This document shows positions 25,150 through 37,100 of a stretch of DNA of 64,000 nt, in pieces. Within the stretch, counting starts at the first letter, position 1; each line of letters begins with the position of its first letter. The position numbers and the translations under genes are program-made. Where the stretch lies: the IMG/VR virus record IMGVR_UViG_3300009103_000015, positions 1 to 64,000 of that record; one strand, 5' to 3'. The notes below the pieces were generated by a model. The model was not told the origin of the DNA, ran no database searches, and saw only the letters and a program-made list of their open reading frames with translations. Origin of the DNA: a virus.

Positions 25150-28125
25150 ATGGCAATTAAATATCTAGCAGGCAATAGAATAACAGGTTTATCAACAGAT
25201 ACAAAACCAACTAACGTTCCAACAGATTCAGAATTTACTGAAACAGATACTAAGAAACAATTTATCTGGAGTGGTTCAGCTTGGGTTGCTTCAGGAACAG
25301 GTGGAACAGTAGAAGGTTCAGAAATTACAGTAGCAACAATTCCATTAAACAGATTAGCAAACGGAACAGCAAACAAGACCATCGGTTATGATTCAAATGG
25401 AGCTATCGCAGAATTAGCTTCTAGTTCAGGTGTAGAAGCATCAAGTGCAGTAATGACTTATGATACAGTCGGTAAATATGGAACTTACAAACCAATCTTG
25501 GGAGCAAATACAGATTATAGAACAAGACATGGTAAAGCAACATACTGGTCTGACTTTTCAGATTCAACAATGACTTCTGGTTGGCAACATAATGGAGATG
25601 GTGCTTATGTATCAGGTGGAAAACTTCATGCACAAGCAGATGATTCAACATCAACTTATGATTTATACACATTATTAGGAGATGCAAAAGTAGATGTAAG
25701 AAATTGGTGTCTTAGATTTACATTCCAGCCAAAACTTTCATCAAGAACACAAGGTTATTGTGGATTTGGTTTATCATCAAAAGATAATTCAAAAGAATTA
25801 GATCAGTCACAAAACTGGGTAGGATTTATTTATCAAGCTGACACTGGTGCAGGTGGTTGGTCTTGGGGAAGTTGTTATGGTTCACAGAATCCAGTTTCAC
25901 ACGCAAGAGATGATAGTATGGGTGGTTCAATTAACTATTCACAAACAAATAATGCATGGGCACACAAAACAAGAGTTTACATTGAAATTATCAGAGAAGG
26001 AAACAGATTCATTTTCAGAAGATATTCAGATAATGACTTTAGAGAATGTGTAGATGAATATGAACAAAACTCCGATGCAAAGAACTATTTCACAGATCCA
26101 GATGAATCTGAAGATGGAAATGCAACAACTCAAAACGACCAAAGATTAAGATATTTGAAAGCATCAGGTCAAGGTGGAACAACATCAGGACAAGGAATGA
26201 TGGATGCAGTTATTGACTATGTTCAATTCTGGAATGGTTCATGTGGATTATCATCAGCACCTTATTACTTAACAAGAAGAGCATGGGAAAGAGATGTCAC
26301 TGGAACAAAACCAGCAGGTGAAAACATTGGTGGTAGAGAACATACTCATGGAACAATCTTTAGAAACTTCCCTGTCACAGGAACTGAAAACGTAGCTTCT
26401 GACCACAAATGTATTGGTAATGAAGCATCAACATATTGGGATGCAGTAGGAGTAAAGATAGATTCTCAAGAACATCCTATTGTAATCAATAGATGGAATG
26501 GAGAAAGAGATAATGAACAGGTTTGGGTTAGACATAATGGTTATCCACTTAGAAGTGTAAAATTCTGGTTATGGAAAGAAGGAAGTCCAACTGGAAGACT
26601 TAGATTAGTTGTCTATGGACAATCATCAAACTCACACTTTAGATGTCGTTCAAAGAACTGGATAGATGCATCAACATTATCATCAACAGCAGGTAAAGCA
26701 AATGCTACTGCATGTGAATTTTTCATTGACGGTTATTTACCAAGACATGACGACCACTTTGTTGTAGAATTGGAAGCACCAACTAAGACAGATGATGCAG
26801 ATGGTTATACTATTCCAGCACCACACTATCGTGGACAATCACACGCATCAACAGCTAGAGTTCATATCTGTTGTAGAAATGATGCTAACAATGATACAGA
26901 AGATAATTGGTCAGGACAATATATGAGATTAGGTTATTGTTATAATAGACAAAGCACTGGTTCTAGTGGAACAGGTGTTCCAAATATGTCAAGAACAGGA
27001 ACTACTAACACAAGCCACTATTGGTATGATGTTGGTGGAATTACAAGTGATGATTCTTGGACACCATACGTTGAATGGAAATGGGGAGCAGATGCTTACA
27101 TATCTCCACCAGAAGCAAACACACACATTGACTGTTTCGTAGGAGAAGATCAATGGAAGTATGAACAATATAATCAAGGTAGAAGTAATTATGATGATTG
27201 GCAAAGTGAATTATCAAGTAGTGACCCATTGACAATGTCATGGTCAACAACTCAACACAGTAATGGTTGGGAAACTGGAAACAGCACAAACCACGCATAT
27301 TTCTGGGATAACGATTCAGATTCATTGACATCAAACACAGAAACTTACAATTCTAGAAGAATGAACATGGAAAATATGGAATTTGACCAATATCGTGAAT
27401 GTGACTTTAGTAGTGCAAAACACAGAACTATCATCATGAGAGTTTATTACAGATATGGTTCAATTATGTTCTTTGGAAGAGGAAACAATTCTAACTCATG
27501 GGAACCAAATGATAAAGGTGAGAAAGAAGCATTAGGAACAGGTAATCCATACATCAGAGATAGATACAATGAATGGAAAGAACTATGTTATGATGAGAAC
27601 TATTATGGTTCATGGGATCACAGAGTAATTGTAATAAGTGGTTATTGGAGATACCTAAGAATGTATTTCCGTTCAAGATCAAACGACCAACAGATGAATA
27701 CACAATTCTACTGGTATGCAAACTATCCAAGAAAGATTGTATCACATATTGATATCACTCCATTAAAGAAAGACTATACACATAACGCATCATCAGCAAA
27801 TGCATCAACTGATATCATGACTGCAACACAGTTAGAGATACAGAAACAAGATATTGATGAAACAACTACTAACGAATATCCATTATACACAACTGTAAGA
27901 ACAATTAACGTATCAGCATTAACAGATGGACAATCTAACTATATCAGAGTTCCAGTAGCAGATACAACTTGTTATCGTATCAGAGTAAAAGATTCAGGAA
28001 ACAAAGTATTAGCATTATCACAAGTTAGGGTAAAGTATCATGACAGTAATGATATCTCATTCAATCATGGACATCAACCTATGACAGCAACAGATGCAAG
28101 TTTGCAGTTGTCTGGAGAAGCATAG
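25150..28125 (+). CDS. Large tail fibre / receptor-binding protein
   Basis: 991 residues. The N-terminus IKYLAGNRITGLSTDT with FTETDTKKQFIW is a recurrent virion-attachment module. The middle and C-terminal parts are tryptophan-, tyrosine- and asparagine-rich beta domains, with a jelly-roll or lectin-like look around residues 135-240. No enzyme motif seen. It follows the previous gene by 2 nt. A host-surface binding role is inferred. Confidence 0.75.
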   Translation: MAIKYLAGNRITGLSTDTKPTNVPTDSEFTETDTKKQFIWSGSAWVASGTGGTVEGSEITVATIPLNRLANGTANKTIGYDSNGAIAELASSSGVEASSAVMTYDTVGKYGTYKPILGANTDYRTRHGKATYWSDFSDSTMTSGWQHNGDGAYVSGGKLHAQADDSTSTYDLYTLLGDAKVDVRNWCLRFTFQPKLSSRTQGYCGFGLSSKDNSKELDQSQNWVGFIYQADTGAGGWSWGSCYGSQNPVSHARDDSMGGSINYSQTNNAWAHKTRVYIEIIREGNRFIFRRYSDNDFRECVDEYEQNSDAKNYFTDPDESEDGNATTQNDQRLRYLKASGQGGTTSGQGMMDAVIDYVQFWNGSCGLSSAPYYLTRRAWERDVTGTKPAGENIGGREHTHGTIFRNFPVTGTENVASDHKCIGNEASTYWDAVGVKIDSQEHPIVINRWNGERDNEQVWVRHNGYPLRSVKFWLWKEGSPTGRLRLVVYGQSSNSHFRCRSKNWIDASTLSSTAGKANATACEFFIDGYLPRHDDHFVVELEAPTKTDDADGYTIPAPHYRGQSHASTARVHICCRNDANNDTEDNWSGQYMRLGYCYNRQSTGSSGTGVPNMSRTGTTNTSHYWYDVGGITSDDSWTPYVEWKWGADAYISPPEANTHIDCFVGEDQWKYEQYNQGRSNYDDWQSELSSSDPLTMSWSTTQHSNGWETGNSTNHAYFWDNDSDSLTSNTETYNSRRMNMENMEFDQYRECDFSSAKHRTIIMRVYYRYGSIMFFGRGNNSNSWEPNDKGEKEALGTGNPYIRDRYNEWKELCYDENYYGSWDHRVIVISGYWRYLRMYFRSRSNDQQMNTQFYWYANYPRKIVSHIDITPLKKDYTHNASSANASTDIMTATQLEIQKQDIDETTTNEYPLYTTVRTINVSALTDGQSNYIRVPVADTTCYRIRVKDSGNKVLALSQVRVKYHDSNDISFNHGHQPMTATDASLQLSGEA

Positions 28126-28148
28126 ATAGTTTTTATGGGTAGTCCTCA

Positions 28149-31100
28149 TTGGCTATCCTCAAGGTATTCCAGAATAGTATATTTGATTCTGACTTATTTC
28201 AAGCTCAAACAATAGGTAAGACATTCCAATCTAACATATTTGATAGTGATATCTTTCAACAAATACCTACCTTAACAAGTATAGATAATGTATTTCAAAC
28301 TGATATCTTTCAGAAAGTTTATGGTGGAAAATTATTATTCCAAAAACAATATACAATATCAACGAGTTCTGAAATAGCTAAAGTATTTCAATCTAGTATA
28401 TTTGATTCTGATTTATTCCAAACAACTTCATTCACTCCAACGATATATCCTAAGAAAGTATTCCAGAATAACATATTCCAGAATGTATTATTCCAAACAA
28501 AACAATTAGCTAATGCTGGAAAGTATATCTTCCAAAGTGGATTATTCCAAGCAGATGTATTTGATGTTCCAAACCTTATCAAGATTTCAATAAGTGAAAT
28601 GATGAGTATCATTGAAGTTCAACCTGAAAAGGTCATGGGATTTGTAAACACATTCAATGATTCTGCAATAGAAATTCTAATGACTATATACAAAGTCATG
28701 GGTAAAACCAAGACTGCTGGTCTTGATGCTGTATCAACTACTGAACTTCAATATCATACAAGAGCTCGGAAGAATCACATCCAAGAAGTTTTAGATTTAT
28801 CAGAGTTTATTAGTTTTAGTAAGAAGACAGATAATACAAGTGTAGAAAAGGTATTTCAGTCTAACATATTTCAATCATCAGTATTCCAAAAGAAGTATAA
28901 GAGAATTAGAGAATCAGCAGATAAAGTATTCAGTTCAATATATCAAAGTGATGTATTCCAAACATTAGGTTTCAAGTTATTAGATATTCCAAATGTATTC
29001 ACATCAATATTTCAGAAAGATATATTCCAAGTTGCTCACACAGTATCAAACCCAGCACCATTCCAAACAAACATCTTCCAATCTAACATATTCCATATCA
29101 CAGTAAAGATAAAACACGCAATCAATGAGAGTGTTGCAATTTCTGAATCAGTTTCATTCGCTAAAGGTAAACCACAAACAATTTCAGATAATGTAGGAAT
29201 TAGTGAACAGAATAATTATATTGAAAACGCATTAGGACAGGCAAAGTCTGAAACAAGAAATGAATCACTATCAATCACTGAATCAATTTCATTCGTAAAG
29301 AAGAAAGTAAAAACAGTTAGTGAAGATGTTTCAGTAGTAGAAGTATTAGATGCAGAAGCAAAGAGAGATCCAAATGTAGTTGCTAAATTATTCCAAACCA
29401 ATATCTTTGATCAGGACATATTTCAAAAGAGATTCCTACTCAAACGACTACAAATATCCAAAGTATTTCAGCTTAACATATTTGATACTGATATTTTCCA
29501 ACAGGTTTTCAATCCTGATGTTATCACTAAGATATTCCAGACAAATGTATTCTCAACTAAATTATTCCAGCAAGAAACAAAGCATAGTGCATTAGGAATT
29601 ATTCAATCAATATTCCAAGTAGGACTATTCCAATCTGATACTTTCCAAACTATTGTTCCAATTCCAAAGATACCAGCACTTGATAGTGTAGGTATAACTG
29701 AAACAATTTCTACAAGAAGAATAAGAAAGAATCCAAAGAGTGTTTCAGAAAACATTTCAATCTCTGAAGGTTTGGTTAGCAGAAAGGGAGATGTTAAAAC
29801 AATCTCTGAATCTATTGGAGTATCAGATTCATTATCATCACAATCAGGTTTCGTTAGAACCACAACAGAAAATGTTTCTATTTCAGAATCAATATCATTC
29901 AAGAAACATAAACAAATTGATGAAACAATTAATGTTTCTGAATCTGTAATAAGACCAAGAGGAATAGTTAGAACAATTTCTGATGGATTAGGTATCACTG
30001 AATCAATAGTAAGACCAAGACCAATAACTAGAATAATTAATGAAACAATATCAATCACTGAATCATTAGTTAAACCTTGGTTCAAGAGAATAGATGAAGC
30101 AGTTGGAATTACTGAATCTGTTCAAAGAGTGAGAAAATTAATCAGGACTTTCAACGAGAATATTTCAATCACAGAAACAGGTAAACCTGAATTTTATAGA
30201 TTATCAGAAAAATTCTTTGAGAAAGTTTTCCAAACAAACGTATTCCAACAAGATGTATTCCAAAAGAAGTATGATGCTAATGCAATTAAGAAAGCAATAT
30301 TCCAATCATTCTTCCAAAGTGATATATTCCAACAGGCATATCAACCATTAGCAAGAACAAAGAAAACAGTATTCCAAACTGACATATTCGATTCTAAATT
30401 ATTCCAATTTGAGTATAATGTTGAAAAACCACTTGCAAGATTATTCCAAAGAAGTGTATTCCAAAATAATATATTCCAAGCAAGAAAATTATTCAAACCA
30501 TCTACAAGTGTTAAGAAATTATTCCAAACGAATGTATTCCAAACAGATTATAGAAAGAGAGTATTCCAACAGGCATTTGATACTGCTGTAATTAAGATTA
30601 GAAACGTATTCAGTGGAATATATCAATACCCATTATTCCAAGCACCTGAACCAATAAGAAAACCAATAGAAGAGATAGAAGGAATATCAGAATCATTAGT
30701 TGTAATTGGTGGAAAACCACAGAGTATTCCTGAAACAATTAATGTTGTTGAATCAACTTCAAGGTCCAGAACATTAGTTAGAAGTATTTCAGATTCAGTT
30801 GGAGTATCAGATACAATTCCATATTACAAACAAAGAACATGGAAGATTCCTCAATCAGATACCATTGGTGTCACAGAAGAAATTACTACAAAGAAAAGAC
30901 AGGTCACATACTTTGTCAATAAAATATTCCAAACTGATATCTTCGACCAAGACATATTCCAAAAGAAATGGGATCAACATAAACTCATTACAAAAGTGTT
31001 CCAATCTAATATCTTTGATACTGACATATTCAGTCAAGGTTTCAATAAGTTCATCATTCCATCTATATTCCAAACGAATGTATTTGGTGGAAAGTTCTGG

Positions 31101-34100
31101 CAGAAACAATATGATACTAGAAAACTTGGTAAGTATATCTTCACAACAGTATTCCAAAGTGATGTATTCCAAGCACCATTCAAGAAAAAGAAATCAGTTG
31201 TTGATACAATAGGAATATCTGAATCATCTTCAAAGGTTAAAGGATTTGTTAAGAAGGTAGATGAATCTCTAGGAATTACAGAAACATTATCTAAGATTGT
31301 TAGAAAGACAATTACTAAATCAATATCAGAAACAGTTGGAATATCTGAAATAAAGAAGTTCGCTAAATCATTACAGGTCACAGTCACAGAGAATGTAGAA
31401 ATCATAGATCTAACCAGAAAGAAACTAGAGAGAGTAATCTTTACAATTCCACGTATCTTCCAAACGAATATTTTCGATCAAGATGTATTCCAAAAACTTT
31501 GGGATCCAACTGCTACTGCAATATCTAAAATATTCCAAAGTAATGTATTTGATACAGATGTTTTCCAACAAGCATTTAGCACTAACATTAAACCAAAGAT
31601 ATTCGACCAAGATATATTCCAAGTCAATGTATTCCAAACTAAATCACATGACATACTAAAGAAATCTAAATCAATATTCACAGGTGGAATATTCCAAGTT
31701 AATGTATTCCAAACTCCACAGAAACTAACAAAATCCGTATATGATAATGTAGGAATTGTAGAATCTGCAATAAAGAAAGTCATTCCACAAATTAGTAAAT
31801 CTATTTCAGAATCAGTAGGAGTTGTAGAATCATCATCTAAATCAGTAGGAAAGACAAAGACAGTTCCATTAGATAATGTAGGAATTACAGAAACAACAGG
31901 TTATGCAAAACTCTTAAAGAAATCTATATCGGACAGCGTATCAATATTAGATCTAACAAGAAAGAAATTAGAACAGGTCATATTCACTATTCCAAGAATA
32001 TTCCAAACCAATATATTCCAACAACCTACAAGCAGTTATCCAAAATACATATTCCAAAAGTTGTGGGATCCATCATCTACATCTATTGCTAAAGTATTTC
32101 AATCAGATGTATTCGATAACGATCTATTCCAACAGGCAAGTGACACGAATATCAAACCTAAAGTGTTCACAAGTATATTCCAGCACAACATATTCCAAAC
32201 CAAACAACAAGATTTGGCAAAGAAATCAAAGGTTGTATTCCAAGTTAAAGTATTCCACAGTAATGTATTCCAAAGTGCAATACAGGTTAAGAAAACAATC
32301 TATGATACTATTGGAGTTGTTGAATCAACAGTAAGAAAGATAATTCCACAGATAAGTAAATCGATATCAGAGAATCTTGGAATCGTTGAAAGTATCAGTA
32401 AGAGTATTGGTAAGACAAAGACCGTTCCAACTGATAGTGTAGGAATTACTGAATCAACTGGATTCGCTAAACTATTGAAGAAATCTGTAAGTGATACAGT
32501 TGGAATTATTGATCTAACTAGATACAACAAAGAACAAACAATATTCACAATTCCGAGAGTGTTCCAAACTAACATATTTGATAATGACGTGTTCCAACAA
32601 CTATGGGATCCATCAAGCACTTCGATTAGTAAAGTATTCCAGTCTAACATATTTGATACCGACGTATTCCAGCAAGGATTCTTCACTAATATCAAGTCAA
32701 AGGTATTCCAAAACATATTCCAACACAATGTCTTCCAAACAAAGATATTTGATATTAAGAAGAAAGCAACAAAGATATTCCAAGTCAAAGTATTCGACTT
32801 CAAAGTATTCCAATCTCCAATCGGAATATTCAAGGCAATATACGATACAGTTAATGTCGCAGAATCTACTGTTAAGAAGATTATTCCTCAAATCAGTAAA
32901 TCAATTAATGAGAATGTAGGAATATCTGAATCAGAGAATAAATCAATAGGAATTACTAAGACTGCTCCAACTGATTCTGTATCAATATCTGAAACAACAC
33001 AGTTTGCTAAGAAATTAACAAAGACTATTACTGAATCTGCAATCACAATCTATGATTTCACAAAACATTTCAAGAAACAAACCATCTTCACGATACCAAA
33101 GGTTTTCCAATCAAATGTATTCGATACAGACGTATTCCAAACTCTATACAATCCACTTGCAACTGCATTTAGTAAAGTATTCCAATCCAATGTGTTTGAC
33201 CAAGATGTATTCCAGAAGGCATACGATAGTGTCATAAGACCAGCAGTATTCACTTCGGTATTCCAGTCTAAAGTATTCCAGAAGGCAGTTGATACGAGAA
33301 AGATTAGAACAAAACCATTCCAGTATAAAGTATTCCAATACAATGTATTCCAAGCACCTCAACTACTCAAGGAATCAATCTATGAAACTGTTAATGTTAA
33401 CGAATCAATCGCAACAAGAAAAGAGAATGTAGTAAGAGCTCAAAAGACAGATACAGTTGGAATAACAGAATCCGTCAGCACAGTAAAAGGAATTGCAAAA
33501 GATACAACAGAAAGTGTTGGAATAGTTGAAACTGTTTACAAATCAATCGGTGTAGTAAAATCTGTCACTGAACCTGTAAGTGTTGTAGAAGTCTTAACCA
33601 AATTCGATTGGAGAAAGATTACATTTATCTATAAAGTGTTCCAAGACTTCTTCCAAGAAAATGTATTCCAACAACAGTATAACATATTCCCATTCAGTGG
33701 AAGAAGAACTGCAAAGATAAAGAAACTATTCCAATCCAACGTCTTTGACAATGATGTATTCCAATCTAAAGTATTCGATCTAGATATAATTCCAAGAGTA
33801 TTCAATCAATGGGTATTCCAACAACCTAGTGATGAATATCCATATCCTGTATTCCAGAGATTATACAAACTATCAGAACATGAGGAAACAAGGACAAAGA
33901 TATTCCAACAGAACATATTCCAGTCCAATCTATTCTCTGTAAGACTACCATTACACATAGAGTATAAACAAGAATATGGAACTGATCCACCAATCGCAAT
34001 CAATGAATCTATAAGTATTGTTCTCGGTAAGAACCAAAGAATCAATGAGAATATTGGAATCAGTGAATCAATATCATTCAATACTGCACAGAACCAAACC

Positions 34101-37100
34101 ATATCTGAATCAGTTGGTATTACAGAAAACTTCAGTAGATCTAGAAGTCTTGTAAGAATATTCACAGAAGAATTACCAATCTTAATGTTCAGAGATGGTT
34201 GGCTAACTCCAAGAAACCTAGTAAGAACGATAGATGAAACTGTTGGAATCACAGAAACAAAGACCTTCCTACAAGGAATGATTAAGACTATTTCAGAATC
34301 CGTATCGGTAGATGAATTTAGACAGAGATTAAGAAAGCCAATAGTTAGATCAATAGCTGAAGCAATTAGTATCGCTGAAAGTGTTGTAAGAGTTAGACCT
34401 GTAATACGTTCAATCTTTGAAGATGTATTCATAGATGGATTCTCATACGAGGGAATTGGAAAGGCAGTTAGAGATAGAACAAGAATCGTAAGTGAAACTG
34501 TTTCAGTAGATGAGTTTAGACAAAGACTTAGAAAGTTATTGGTTAGAACTGTATCTGATAATGTATCTATTGCAGATGTTCCAAACAAGGCAAGAGGTAT
34601 AGCAAGAACCCTATCTGATTCATTAGGAATAACAGATCTATCTGTAAGAACAAGAAACAGAATAAAATCTATTTCAGATTCAGTTTCAATTACAGAATCA
34701 ATCGTAAGAGTATTCACACTTGCTAGAAGTATCAATGAAACTGTTAACGTGGAAATGTTCAGAGATAGAGCTAGAGTAATTGCTAGATCAATTTCAGAAT
34801 CTATTGGAATTATAGAATCAACTGTTTATGCTAGAATACTTAACAGAATTTTATCTGAATCTGTATCTGTTGAAGAAGCATTATCCAAAGCAAGAACATT
34901 ATCAAGAATCATATCTGATAGTGTAGGATTAACAGAACTACCAAAGACAGCTAGAACAATTTCAAGAGCAGTAGCAGATTCAATAGGATTAACAGAATCA
35001 ATATCTAAGGCAAGAACTCTAGCAAGATCAATATCTGATTCAGTAGATATTTCAGAATTTAGAGGAAAGGCAAGAGATCTCATAAGAGTATTCGTAAACG
35101 AAACAGTTGGAATTGTAGAATCAACATCTAGAGTAAGATCACTAGCAAGAAGTGTAGTAGAAAACATTGGAATAACAGATGTCATTTCAAAGGCAAGAAC
35201 ATTAGTTAGATCTGTATCTGATTCTATTGGAATAACTGAATCATTAGTTAAAGCAAGATCTATCGCAAGAGGTATTGTAGAATCTACTGGAATTGTAGAA
35301 TCCATTGGTAGAGCAAGAGGTGTAGCTAGAACAATAACTGATTCATTAGAAATGTATGAGTTTGGTTGGTTAGGATTAAGATTACCATTAAGAGTATTAG
35401 GAAGATCTAGAATTGTTAACGAATCATTAGCAATATCTGAATCTCCAACATCTGTAAGAGGTAGATTAAAGAGAATAGCAGAAAGCATTGGAATCACAGA
35501 AGCCAAATCAAAGGCATTAGGTTTCGTAAGAACATTAACAGAATCTGCAATTTCAATAACTGAAACTTTGAATAGAGTTAGAGCAGTATCTAGACCAATT
35601 TCAGAATCAGTAGGAATTACAGATGCTAGAGATATACAAAGAGCATTATCTAGAATACTTTCAGAGAATGTTGCTGTATCAGAATCATTAGTTAAAGTAA
35701 GAACAATGATAAGAGTTCTATCTGAATCTGTTGCTATATCTGAAGTTCCAACGAAGGTCAGAATAATACTTAGAATGATATCTGAATCCATTGGAATAAC
35801 TGAAACAATATCTAGAGCAAGAGGACTTTACAAGATAATTAACGAATCTGTTGGAATCACTATGTTTAGAAATAGTGGTAGATTAATCGCTAGAATTATT
35901 TCAGATTCAATAGGAATTACTGAAGCAAAGAACATATTTAGAAATAGATTCAGAGCAATACAAGAATCAGTATCATTAACTGAAGCAATCGTAAGAATAA
36001 GAAGCCTAAGTAGAATAATCTCTGATAATGTAGCAGTCGCAGAAGTTTCAGAGAAGATTAGAATAATACTTAGATCTATTTCTGAATCAATCTCAATAGC
36101 AGAAACAGTAGCAAGATCTAGAACCTTATCTAGAATGTTATCAGAAAGTGTTTCAGTCACACAGTTTAGAAATAGTGCTAGAATAATTGCTAGAGTAATA
36201 ACAGAATCAATTTCAATATCTGAAACAGCAATAAGAGTTAGAGGAATTGCTAGAATATTACAAGAATCTGTTGGCTTAGTAGAATCAATAGATATTCAGA
36301 GAGCATTATCAAGAATAAGAGCAGAAACTATTGCTATCACAGAATCAACTTCTAAGTTTAGACTTAGATTACGATCTATTGTTGAATCAGTAGGTATAAC
36401 CGAAGTTCCAGTTAGAGTTAGAGGATTATCTAGAATCATATCTGAATCTGTCGGAATTACAATGTTCAGAAACTCTGCAAGATTAATTGCTAGAATAATA
36501 TCTGAATCAATTTCAGTAGCAGAATCTATCACAACATTAAGAGGAAGATTAAGAGCAATAATAGAATCCATTGGAATTACAGATGTTCCAACTAGAGCAA
36601 AGACTATCGCTAGAATAATACTAGAAACTGTTGCAGTAGAAGACTTTAGAGGTAGAGCTAGAGAATTAATCAGGGTTATTGTCAACGAATCAGTTGCTAT
36701 CACAGAAGCAATACACAAACAATTCTTCATCGCAAGAGCTATTTCAGAAGGAATTGCAATAGCAGAATCTATTGTTAGATCTAGAGGACTATCTAGAATT
36801 ATATCTGAATCAACTTCAATATCTGAATCATTAGTAAGACTAAGAACATTATCTAGAGCAATAGCTGAAGTTGTTAACACAACAGAATTTAGAGGTAGAG
36901 CAAGAGAACTATTAGCAAGAGTAATTTCTGAATCAATAGCAATTACAGAATCATCAATCAAAGTAAGAGGTAGATTGAAACGTATTGCAGAATCAGTAGC
37001 AATAACTCCTGAAACAACTTCTAGAGCAATAGGATTTGTAAGAACTGTTCCATTAGATGTAATAGGAATAACTGAATCATTCAGTAAGGTTAGAGGAAGA

